Positions 16,381 to 24,037 of a DNA stretch of 64,000 bases are shown in pieces; the stretch's first letter is position 1, and each line of letters opens with the position of its first letter. The position numbers were made by a program, and so were the translations under genes. Origin of the DNA: JAJXWB01 sp046349085 (GTDB taxonomy: Bacteria > Pseudomonadota > Alphaproteobacteria > Rhizobiales > Beijerinckiaceae); the NCBI GenBank assembly GCA_046349085.1, contig JAXMDA010000005.1:62001-126000 (forward strand), read 5' to 3'. The notes under the pieces were generated by a model, which made no database searches, was not told the DNA's origin, and saw nothing but the letters and a program-made list of their open reading frames with translations.

Positions 16381-16418
16381 ATAAATGCAGAGGCATTTAT
16401 ATTAGATGCATTTGCATC
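16381..16418. promoter_or_regulatory. Double palindromic operator at marR
   Basis: Two perfect palindromes stand side by side: ATAAATGC-AGAG-GCATTTAT (16381-16400) and GATGCA-TT-TGCATC (16405-16418). Both share an ATGCA core and are AT-rich in a GC-rich background. They touch the marR start codon, so a bound MarR dimer would block its own transcription. They also lie just after the ndvA-like stop (16438). Confidence 0.6.
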
Positions 16419-16437
16419 CAGAGTCCAGTCCCGGCGG

Positions 16438-18219
16438 TCAGGCCGGGGGCTGGGCGGGCGTCGGCTGAGGGGGCGCCATGAACTGGGCGCGGGCGAGCGT
16501 GGCGAAGCGTCCGTTGCGCTCGACCAGTTCCTCGAAGTTTCCAGATTCGACAATCTGGCCGCCATCGAACACGAGGATCCGGTCAGCGTTGCGGATGGTC
16601 GCAAGGCGGTGGGCGATCACAAAGGTCGTTCGCCCCTTGGTCGCGGCGTCCAGCGCCGCCTGAATCTGGCGTTCGGTCGTCGCGTCCAGCGCGCTGGTCG
16701 CCTCGTCGAAGATCATGATCGGCGGGTCCTTCAGCAGCGCGCGGGCGATGGACAGGCGCTGGCGCTCGCCCCCAGACAGGGAACGGCCGCGCTCGCCGAC
16801 GCGCGTCGCAAGGCCGTCGGTCTGGCGGCCGATGAAATCCTTGGCCTGGGCGCGCTGCAACGCCAGATCGATTTCCTCGGGCGTCGCGTCGGGCTTGCCG
16901 ATCCGCAGGTTTTCCTCGATCGAGCGCGCGAAGAGCATCGGTTCCTGGAAGACGACGCCGATATTGCGGCGTAGCGCCCCGAGCTTGAGATCGCGGATGT
17001 CCATGCCGTCGACCAGCACGCGGCCCTCGGCCGGATCGAATACGCGATGCAGGAGACCGAGCGTAGTCGACTTGCCGGAACCGGTCGCGCCGACCAGCGC
17101 CACCGTCTCGCCGGGCTGAACGTTGAATGTGACGTTGCTGACGGCGTTGCGCACGCCGTCGTAGGAGAAGGTGACGTGCTCGAACGTCACGCGCCCCCGC
17201 AGGCGGCCGGGATCGGCGGCGTTCGGGCGGTCGGCGACGCCCGGCTGGGTGTCGAGCACGCCGAAGAAGCTGTTGATACGCGGCGCGTCGAGAAACAGCA
17301 CGTTGATGAAGCCGACCATCTGCTCGAGCCGGCCGATCAGCATGGTGGCGAAATTTATGAACGTGACGATCTCGCCGACAGTCGCTTGACCCTGCAAATA
17401 CAGCCACGTGCCGACGAGGAAGATGGTCAGGATCGAGAGCGTCGCCGAGGCGCGGGTGGCCACGGCGGCGATCGCCCACCAGGAAAGGACCGGCATCTGG
17501 GCGGCGAGCAGCGCATCGATGATCCGCCGCATCGCCGCGGATTCGCTTTCGATGCGGGTAAAGCTCTGGATCACCGGCACATTGCCGAGCGCATCCGACG
17601 CGTGCTCGGCCAGATCGGTGGAAAAACGTTCGACACGCCCCTGTAACGATTCCGTGCGACGCAAGACGAACGTGGTTAACAGCCCGAACGCGACGACCAG
17701 GACCATGAGGATCGCCGCCAGTCGCCAGTTGATGAACAGGGTCAGCGGCAGCAGCACGAACAGGGCGACAGCGGAGGCGCAATTCTCGCGGAAGAAGGAC
17801 AGCCACAGGTTGAACATCGCCTGCGCGCCGTCGAGCATGATCTTGAGCAGGCGTCCGGAATGAACCGCGGAATGAAAACTCAGCGGCAGGTGCAGCACGT
17901 GGTCGAAATAGGCGCTCATCATGCCGAGACGCCGGCGATGGGCGAGCCGGTCCGCGTGAAGCGCGACAAGAACCGATCCGCCGATCGAGAACAGGCCGAA
18001 GCCGACCCAGGCCCCGAGCATCGGCGCGAGATCCACCATCTGCAACGCGATCTTCTGCGCCTGCGCGGTCGTCAGCTTGTCGATGATGCGGCCGAACAGC
18101 AAGGGTTCGGCGAATTGCGCGGCCGCGACGGCAAGATTGGCCGTCGCGAGCAGGATCGCCAGGCCCGCTTCAGGCGCGAGCTGGGCGAGAACCCGTCGAT
18201 AGACCGAGAAGAATCGCAT
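16438..18219 (-). CDS. ndvA: ABC exporter, NdvA/ChvA-type cyclic beta-glucan exporter
   Basis: A 593-residue half-transporter: transmembrane domain (about 1-310) beginning MRFFSVYRRVLAQL, then an ATP-binding domain with Walker A GATGSGKSTT (near 375), Q-loop FQEPMLF, signature LSGGERQRL (near 475), Walker B IMIFDEATSALD and H-loop IAHRLAT. The N-terminal pattern NLAVAAAQFAEPLLFGRIID and full-length similarity point to NdvA, which exports cyclic beta-1,2-glucan to the periplasm. No ndvB synthase is in the window, so the substrate is inferred. An upstream ATG at 18246 adds nine residues; 18219 fits the family better. Confidence 0.85.
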   Translation of the reverse strand: MRFFSVYRRVLAQLAPEAGLAILLATANLAVAAAQFAEPLLFGRIIDKLTTAQAQKIALQMVDLAPMLGAWVGFGLFSIGGSVLVALHADRLAHRRRLGMMSAYFDHVLHLPLSFHSAVHSGRLLKIMLDGAQAMFNLWLSFFRENCASAVALFVLLPLTLFINWRLAAILMVLVVAFGLLTTFVLRRTESLQGRVERFSTDLAEHASDALGNVPVIQSFTRIESESAAMRRIIDALLAAQMPVLSWWAIAAVATRASATLSILTIFLVGTWLYLQGQATVGEIVTFINFATMLIGRLEQMVGFINVLFLDAPRINSFFGVLDTQPGVADRPNAADPGRLRGRVTFEHVTFSYDGVRNAVSNVTFNVQPGETVALVGATGSGKSTTLGLLHRVFDPAEGRVLVDGMDIRDLKLGALRRNIGVVFQEPMLFARSIEENLRIGKPDATPEEIDLALQRAQAKDFIGRQTDGLATRVGERGRSLSGGERQRLSIARALLKDPPIMIFDEATSALDATTERQIQAALDAATKGRTTFVIAHRLATIRNADRILVFDGGQIVESGNFEELVERNGRFATLARAQFMAPPQPTPAQPPA

Positions 18220-18300
18220 GGAAATCGTGCCGTGGCGTGCCGCCATGGCCTAACCGGCCCGATGCGCCCGCGCAAGGCCGGCGCGCGGAGGCGCGGTCGT

Positions 18301-19269
18301 CTATTCGGTTCGGGATGCGGGGACCTGGGCGTGCGTCGTCACGACCCGAGGACGATTTGGCGAGGGCTCGCCTGCCGCCGGCGCGTCGACGCGACGGACG
18401 ACGCGCTCGATCGCCTGCACGGCGGGCGCCGCCGTCTTCGCCTCGGTCGCGCCGGCGCGCGGCGCATAGGCGAGAGCGATCGCGCGCGCCGCCGGAGCCG
18501 GGCGCGCATCGGCGCGGCGCGGCCACGCGACTTGCGCTTTGGGGCGTTCCTCGACCTTCGCAACGCGCTTTTGCAACTGGCTGCGCGCGACGAGCCGGAC
18601 GCCACGCAACGAACGGTCGAGCGCTTCGAGAACGGGCCGCTGGGCGATGTGGCGCGTCGCGGAAATCGGCGCGAAGTCCCGCGCGCGGTAGGGGAATTGC
18701 GCGGAACCGAGGAAGACGCGCAGCCCGGCTGCGGTGGCGATGATGTCGCCGCGCCGCAATGTCTTGTCCTTCAAATAGGAGTCGTCGGGGCGGGCCGCCG
18801 CGGCCGCGGCCTTCACGGCGAGCGTCTGGGCGATGGTCATCCGATCGGCGATATCGACCGACCTCTCGTAGGAGGCCTTTTGAACGAGGCCCCTGCCAGG
18901 CACCGCGACCGCATGGCGGGGCTGCTTCACGTGATTGCGCGCAGCGACATGACGGTTCGCGTAAGCGGCTTTCGACTTCTGCCGCGAGACCGCGACCTTG
19001 CGGGCGACGGGCGCCAGCCCCCTGAGGGCCGGCGGATCCAACCGGAATTGCGGCGCGGCGGCGCGGATTCGCCCGCCGCCGTTGCCGCCCAGAAGGAAGG
19101 ACATCATTCCGCCGTCGTCGGCGGCGCGGGCCTCGAAACGCTCGCTGGCGGAGAAGCTGACGCCGGCGAGACACGCAACAGCAAACAGAGCCGCCTTGAA
19201 AAAGCGCCCCCCGGAGCGCGGCGCGGATATGGTATTGGCGGGTTCACGATGCGCAGCAAACCAACGCAT
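18301..19269 (-). CDS. Secreted protein of unknown function, Ala/Arg-rich
   Basis: A 322-residue protein not recognised as an enzyme. The start MRWFAAHREP at 19269 is chosen because GAGGAG lies 8 bp upstream. A signal-like hydrophobic stretch (FFKAALFAVACLAGVSFSAS, about 23-42) is followed by a basic, low-complexity body. The one conserved-looking block is near residue 165-205: DDSYLKDKTLRRGDIIATAAGL, then FLGSAQFPYRARDF, which I recall in other Rhizobiales hypothetical proteins. The C-terminus is Ala/Pro/Arg-rich. It is probably periplasmic. The gap to ndvA is only 81 bp, on the same strand. Confidence 0.7.
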   Translation of the reverse strand: MRWFAAHREPANTISAPRSGGRFFKAALFAVACLAGVSFSASERFEARAADDGGMMSFLLGGNGGGRIRAAAPQFRLDPPALRGLAPVARKVAVSRQKSKAAYANRHVAARNHVKQPRHAVAVPGRGLVQKASYERSVDIADRMTIAQTLAVKAAAAAARPDDSYLKDKTLRRGDIIATAAGLRVFLGSAQFPYRARDFAPISATRHIAQRPVLEALDRSLRGVRLVARSQLQKRVAKVEERPKAQVAWPRRADARPAPAARAIALAYAPRAGATEAKTAAPAVQAIERVVRRVDAPAAGEPSPNRPRVVTTHAQVPASRTE

Positions 19270-19530
19270 GACGCAACTCCTCGAAATCAACGACCGCGCT
19301 GGCGCGCAGCAAATAAAATGCCTGGGAAAGAGCCCGGCGCGGATGCGGCTCGAATGACCCCCCATTCAAGCCGCATATCGAAATGCGCCCAGACAGACCG
19401 CCGCTCACGGTCTGGCCGCTAACGCCCAAGCTATCGCCAAGCGCAGAGGAACTACAACAGGAATCTGACGCTTCGCGCAAAAAATGCGTATTTCTTTCGC
19501 GACGACGATGCTGCGCGGCAGCCTGCGAGC

Positions 19531-19553
19531 CTCGGCCGGCCGCGCCGGCCGAG
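19531..19553 (-). other. Hairpin after the porin gene; no gene in 19270-19564
   Basis: CTCGGCCGG (19531-19539) and CCGGCCGAG (19545-19553) form a strong 9-bp stem 11 bp beyond the porin stop. No T-run follows on the minus strand, so it may stabilise the mRNA 3' end rather than terminate by itself. The remaining 260 bp up to the next gene are moderately AT-rich and presumably hold that gene's promoter; I see no convincing -35/-10 pair. Confidence 0.45.
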
Positions 19554-19564
19554 TTCGCCGCCGC

Positions 19565-20419
19565 TCAGGGACGACGGTCGAGCGCCGACGGACCGAAGAG
19601 GTCGAACTTGTAGTTCAGGCCGGCGCGGATTGTGTGAAACTGCGTCCGTGTGGCGTTGAAGGTCTTGTGCACGTCGGGTTGCATGCCCGCGCCGGGCGTG
19701 ATTTCCGCGACGATGAGGTTCTGGCCGCGCCCGAGGTCCGTATAGAGATACTCGAGCTTGGCCGACCAGCGCTGGGCAAAGGCCCATTCGGCGCCCGCGC
19801 CGGCCGTCCAGCCCAGGCGCGTCGCGCGCTGGCGCGTCAGGCCGACGTCGCCGTCGGAATCGAGGAAGGACTGGCTGTAGTGCACGTCGCCATAGGCGAG
19901 ACCGCCGGTGGCGTACACGAGAAAGCGCGGGTCGAAGAGCGTGTAGCCAACGCGCGCCCGCGCGGTCCCGAACCATTTCACGCGCTGCGAGGCTTCCGCG
20001 TCGACAGCGAAATTGTGGCCCGGCAGCATCGGGCCGGCGCCCCGCGACGCCCCCCACAGCGTCGCGCCCTGGAAGTCTGTCTCGACGCCGACGACGAAGC
20101 GGCCGATCTGCTGGTTGTAGCCGGCCTGGACGCCGCCGAGGAAGCCGGACGGCTTCGGCCCGTTCAGTTGGAAGGGCTCGGCGAGCGGGGTCAGAACGCC
20201 GTTCTCGACGCGCAACCCGTCGATCTCCGATGTGCGGGTCGAAAAGCCGTAGCCGAAGTTCGCGCCGACATAGAGCCCCGTCCAGGTGAAGATCGGCGGC
20301 GGGATTTCGAGCGCGATCGGCGGCGGCGCCTTGCGGGAGGGGAGATCGGCGGCAAGGGCGAGCGCGGGCGAAGCCAGAAGCGCCAGGGTCGTGAGAGCAA
20401 ACGAGGTCTTGTAGGTCAT
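19565..20419 (-). CDS. Outer-membrane beta-barrel protein (RopB/Omp25-like)
   Basis: A 284-residue precursor. Signal peptide residues 1-24 (ALTTLALLASPALALAADLPS) are followed by the rhizobial motif FTWTGLYVGANFGYGF, then alternating strands of an eight-stranded barrel: GGVQAGYNQQIGRFVVGVETDFQ, TARARVGYTLFDPRFLVYATGGLAYG, GWTAGAGAEWAFAQRWSAKLEYLYTDLG. The barrel ends TIRAGLNYKFDLF, the usual C-terminal phenylalanine, but nine extra residues (GPSALDRRP) follow, which is unusual for Bam-dependent insertion. A clear AGGA ribosome site precedes the start. Likely a structural or small-solute porin. Confidence 0.9.
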   Translation of the reverse strand: MTYKTSFALTTLALLASPALALAADLPSRKAPPPIALEIPPPIFTWTGLYVGANFGYGFSTRTSEIDGLRVENGVLTPLAEPFQLNGPKPSGFLGGVQAGYNQQIGRFVVGVETDFQGATLWGASRGAGPMLPGHNFAVDAEASQRVKWFGTARARVGYTLFDPRFLVYATGGLAYGDVHYSQSFLDSDGDVGLTRQRATRLGWTAGAGAEWAFAQRWSAKLEYLYTDLGRGQNLIVAEITPGAGMQPDVHKTFNATRTQFHTIRAGLNYKFDLFGPSALDRRP

Positions 20420-20506
20420 GATCGGGTCCTGTGGGGGTTTTGCGCGCGAGCGCGCGGGAACGCAGACGCGATCGTCGCGTCGGCGTGAGCTGCGATGGTC
20501 GGTTGG

Positions 20507-21535
20507 TCAGGCGGTAGGTTGTGGCGACAGCGCCAGAACCCGGCGGAAGGCGCGCGCGATCAGGTTCGGCGCGCCGCGCCCGTCGGGCGGAGGTTCAGCG
20601 GGCGCAAACGGATCGGCGAAACATCTTGCGCCGGCGGTGCGCGCAATCTCCGACACGGCCCGCACCATGCCGGGCGCGCCGGCTGCGTAGACAATGTCGT
20701 CGGGCGCGAGCGGCGGCAAATAGTCGGCGGGGCTGCCGATTGGAACCTGGTCCGAACTCTGGCCGAACTGCAGGACCGGCGTGATCCTTGCGCGGGGGAA
20801 TGCGGCGAGACGTTTCAGCGCCGGCGCCATGTAGTAGGCCTCCCGCGTCCGCGCGCCGACCACGGCGACGATCTCGCGGTCGGGCATTTCCGCGATGGCC
20901 GCGAGGGCGATGGACCAAATCGGCGCGAATCCGGTGCCGCTGGCGACCAGAACGAGGCGTTGCGATCTTCCGGCGCGCAGATAGGCGGAGCCGTAGGGGC
21001 CGTCGATCTTCACGCGATGGCCCGGACCGATCCTCGTTCCGAGCGCCGATGAGATGCGTCCGTTGGCGATGCGCCGGACATGCAGGCAGAGCGCGTCGCG
21101 CGCGACGGGGCCTGTCGTCGGCGCGGTCGGGCTGTAGCAGCGGCCCGGAAAGCCCGCGAAGCGGAACTGGCAATATTGCCCCGGGAGATATTCCAGCGGG
21201 CGGCGCATCCCGATTTCGACTTCGACGACATCCTGCCCGATCGGCTTGATCGAGCGAACGACGCCGGCGCGCGTTTCGACCGGGGGCGTGTCCTCCACGG
21301 CGATGGTCACATCCGACACGAGGCGCGCCTGGCAGGCGAGCACGTCGCCGCCGTCCTCGTCGCCGCCGTCCACGGCGCCTTCGACCACCGCGCACCTGCA
21401 TGTGCCGCAATGGCCGGAACGGCAGTCGTGAGGCAGGTCGACGCCCGCCATCAACGCGGCGTCCAGCAGCGTCTGCCCGGCGCGTGCGTGGAAGGCGTCC
21501 CCCCGATCCAGTGTCACCATTACGGTATGTTTCAT
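20507..21535 (-). CDS. 2Fe-2S ferredoxin / FAD-NAD(P)H reductase
   Basis: A 342-residue electron-transfer flavoprotein. Residues about 1-90 are a plant-type 2Fe-2S domain with DCRSGHCGTCRC (C-x4-C-x2-C) and a fourth cysteine in VLACQ. Residues about 95-195 bind FAD (RCYSPTAP is the RxYS motif) and 200-325 bind NAD(P)H (LVASGTGFAPIWSI; YAAGAPGMV). This is the layout of aromatic- and methane-oxygenase reductases (BenC, MmoC). No oxygenase is adjacent; instead its start overlaps the upstream cytochrome b/haem gene by 4 bp, so it most likely feeds electrons to that protein. Confidence 0.93.
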   Translation of the reverse strand: MKHTVMVTLDRGDAFHARAGQTLLDAALMAGVDLPHDCRSGHCGTCRCAVVEGAVDGGDEDGGDVLACQARLVSDVTIAVEDTPPVETRAGVVRSIKPIGQDVVEVEIGMRRPLEYLPGQYCQFRFAGFPGRCYSPTAPTTGPVARDALCLHVRRIANGRISSALGTRIGPGHRVKIDGPYGSAYLRAGRSQRLVLVASGTGFAPIWSIALAAIAEMPDREIVAVVGARTREAYYMAPALKRLAAFPRARITPVLQFGQSSDQVPIGSPADYLPPLAPDDIVYAAGAPGMVRAVSEIARTAGARCFADPFAPAEPPPDGRGAPNLIARAFRRVLALSPQPTA

Positions 21536-23298
21536 TCTTTCAGCTCCAGTCTGAGGGGACGAATGTGTCGCGTGTGATCCGCGATCGTGTGGTCGAACGC
21601 CGCCACCCACATGTGCGTCCGGTTGCTGATCGAGACGTCGCCCTTCCCGCCTGTGTCGAGGCGGCGCTTCACGAACAGCATCCATCGCCCCCCCGCCCAA
21701 TTCGCCGAGCAATAGACATCCCGTGGGCCGGCCGGCCGGGGCGCCGGCGCGATCAATCCGGGGATGATGCTCCCGACCGGGAGGCGCGCGTCGCCTTCGG
21801 CCGAATAGGGTTCCGATTCCTCTTCCAGAAGCCGCCAGCGTCCATCGGGCGGGTCGCCATAGTCGGGATCGAGATCGACCTGCGACATGTCGGACCTGAC
21901 GGCCGCCGCTTTCGGCAGCCGCCGCGGCGTGACCACGCCATCGGAGTCGCGCGGCAGCGTCGGCCAGAAATTGTCGAGCACCGTCGCCTCGTCCGCCTCG
22001 GCGACTATGCCGCCCTTGTAAGGCGCAAGGCCGCGCGCCTGATCGCTCGTGGGTTTCGGAGCGCCGCCGACCCGCGCGTTCTCGCAACGCCCCGAGGCGG
22101 CGCCGTCGGCGTGCCACAGCCAGACATTCATCGACGAACCGTCGAGCGTGTAATGCATGCCGCGGCCCGAGGAGGATGGCGGCTTGTCGGCGAGCGGCTT
22201 CGCGCCGGGATGAAAGGCGCCCGGCCCATACGGCTTTTCGACGTCCGTCAGCATGATCGCGAACTTGTCTTCCGCGATGCCATCCTCGTAACGCTTGCGC
22301 GTCTCGCTGGCGAAACTCGCCTTTTCCGCCTGGATCGGCCGCCGCTCCGCTGGCGGCTCGAACAGCGCGCGCCAGCCGTCGGCGCGCTTGACCAGCGGCG
22401 TGTGCTTGAGCGAGCGGGTCGGATCGAACCAGGAAAAGGCCATGCCGATATAGCGGCCGTCGTGAACGGCGCGGATCTCCACGGCCGTCGCGCCCGTTCC
22501 GTCAAAATTGGCGCCCTGGTTGGTTTGCACGACCAAGGGGGTTGTGCGCCAGGCGGCGTCCGACAGGTCGGCCTGGAGATTCTGCATCGCGAGCGTCGAT
22601 ATGCGCCTGGCGTGCAGCACATCGCGGGTCGAGCGATCGTGATAGAGAAACAGATATCCCGCAACGAGACCTGCGCCGACGCTCAGCGCGAGCGCGGTCG
22701 CTCCACGGCCGCCGCGACCATCGATCCGGGGCGCCGCCCGCCCGCTCGCGGAGGCGACGCCAGGTATCGGCGAGGGCCGGACAATGCGCATGATCTGCTT
22801 CAGGCCGCCGAAGGCGAAATGTGCGGCCACATGGGCGATCACATAGGCGACGATCAGCCAGGTGACGTACAGATGCGCCTGCACAAGCCAGCCGCCGTAG
22901 CCGCGAAACAGGGCTAGGCCGGTGACGATCTGGATGACGAGGCCGCCAAAAAGCGCCCAGTAGAGAATGACGTTGACGGCCGCCCAGCGCGCCGGACCGG
23001 GGGACAGAAGCCCCCGGAATCGCGTAGCGTTGAGCGCAATCCGTTGCTTCAAACCGGTCGCGTACAGGTAGATCGGATAAGCGACAGCTACCGCCACAAT
23101 GTTCGTTCCAGCGAACAGGTGCAGTATCCAGATGTATGATACAGGCAGTACTGGCGCTAGATACTGAAGATATTCCGATTCCGAAAGCTCAAGTTCGAAT
23201 CGCAATCCAGTCGCAATCGAAACCAAAAGAGTCGCAACCATCCAGGAATGGATAGCTATAGTACCGATATCTGTTCTTTTTATTCTTGGCCGCCACAT
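21532..23298 (-). CDS. Cytochrome b561-like membrane protein with ethylbenzene-dehydrogenase-type haem domain
   Basis: A 588-residue fusion. The first 165 residues hold four hydrophobic helices with candidate haem-ligand histidines (IHSWMVATLL, ILHLFAGTNI, QAHLYVTWLIVAYVIAHVAAH). Another transmembrane helix lies near 205-225. The rest (about 240-585) resembles the haem-b-binding gamma subunit of ethylbenzene dehydrogenase/DMSO reductase relatives: AVHDGRYIGMAFSWFDPTRS, DKFAIMLTDVEKPYG, MNVWLWHADG, DVYCSANWAGGRWMLFVKRRL. No molybdenum subunit is nearby. AGGAG lies 7 bp before the ATG. The reductase start overlaps its stop. I infer a membrane redox chain from NAD(P)H to periplasmic haem. Confidence 0.85.
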   Translation of the reverse strand: MWRPRIKRTDIGTIAIHSWMVATLLVSIATGLRFELELSESEYLQYLAPVLPVSYIWILHLFAGTNIVAVAVAYPIYLYATGLKQRIALNATRFRGLLSPGPARWAAVNVILYWALFGGLVIQIVTGLALFRGYGGWLVQAHLYVTWLIVAYVIAHVAAHFAFGGLKQIMRIVRPSPIPGVASASGRAAPRIDGRGGRGATALALSVGAGLVAGYLFLYHDRSTRDVLHARRISTLAMQNLQADLSDAAWRTTPLVVQTNQGANFDGTGATAVEIRAVHDGRYIGMAFSWFDPTRSLKHTPLVKRADGWRALFEPPAERRPIQAEKASFASETRKRYEDGIAEDKFAIMLTDVEKPYGPGAFHPGAKPLADKPPSSSGRGMHYTLDGSSMNVWLWHADGAASGRCENARVGGAPKPTSDQARGLAPYKGGIVAEADEATVLDNFWPTLPRDSDGVVTPRRLPKAAAVRSDMSQVDLDPDYGDPPDGRWRLLEEESEPYSAEGDARLPVGSIIPGLIAPAPRPAGPRDVYCSANWAGGRWMLFVKRRLDTGGKGDVSISNRTHMWVAAFDHTIADHTRHIRPLRLELKE

Positions 23299-23719
23299 CT
23301 ATTGCTCCTGATATCGCTATTCAAGAGCCCCCCGCTTCTACATCGTCGAGCATCGTCCGGTTGAACGAGGCATAACGTGCATCACTTCAACCCAAATCCG
23401 CATTCGTTAACGATTGTTAACGATGCTCATCGGAATGCGGCGTGAACTAGACTTCGGCGCGGCCGGAAAAATTCGGCTAAATGGCAATTCCGCGGCATGT
23501 GAAGCGTGGCCAAAATACACGTGGCGCCGGGCCCCGGTTTGTCGGTCTTGCCGGCGCGCACGCCGCGCTTGCGCCGCGCCGTCGTGGCGCGAAGGCAACA
23601 CCAAAATTTTGGTCGATTTTTTAGAAAACCAGCGCAAGCGATTCAGGGGAGATTGCGCCTGCGCATATGGGCCGCGTCGCGCTCTGGCGCCGGACAAATT
23701 GCGCCGAGCGCGTCGCCGG
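23299..23719. other. Intergenic region with tandem GTTAACGAT repeats
   Basis: This 421-bp gap precedes the cytochrome b gene (minus strand). GTTAACGATT is followed directly by GTTAACGATG (23406-23425), about 110 bp upstream of that start, a plausible binding site. A perfect 12-bp palindrome CCAAAATTTTGG is at 23601-23612, next to T- and A-rich runs. Frames open on the plus strand here are cysteine- and arginine-rich and lack any family resemblance, so I do not call a gene. Confidence 0.5.
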
Positions 23720-23917
23720 CTAGTTCGCCTTGGTGGGCTTGTTTGCGCTTCTCAGGAAGGCGGCGACGGACGTCAACAGCACCACTGTCGCAGAAGGCAC
23801 GAGAACGTAGATTGCCAGAACTCTGGCGATGGAGAGCTGATCCCGCAGGAAAATCGACATGGCGAGACAGATCGCTGTCGCAGCGAGTGTGCCAAGAACG
23901 CCGGCAGCAAATGGCAC
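23720..23917 (-). CDS. Small two-helix membrane protein (65 aa) at the end of the polysaccharide locus
   Basis: A GTG at 23917 with GGAGAAG 6 bp upstream opens a 65-codon frame; a TTG at 23941 would add eight residues but has no ribosome site. Two hydrophobic helices (about 3-22 and 30-52, with RDQLS between) and a polar, lysine-containing tail (RSANKPTKAN) give a hairpin-like inner-membrane protein. Size, topology and position resemble the rhizobial ExoX/SyrA group of exopolysaccharide regulators, but the sequence match is not strong enough to assign that. It is on the same strand as, and 120 bp after, the methyltransferase gene. Confidence 0.6.
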   Translation of the reverse strand: MPFAAGVLGTLAATAICLAMSIFLRDQLSIARVLAIYVLVPSATVVLLTSVAAFLRSANKPTKAN

Positions 23918-24037
23918 GCAACTTCTCCGTACGACTGACAAGTACGAATGAAATCAAAACTCAATGTATATTGTGGCCCGGAGTCCCGCCAAAGTCAAGA
24001 AATGCCTGATCAATAACGAGAAAACGGTATACGATAT

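Noticed and set aside
23414..23938. Plus-strand frame of 174 codons in the gap before the polysaccharide locus
   Set aside because: Cys/Arg-rich, no ribosome site, no family features, and overlaps the better small membrane ORF.
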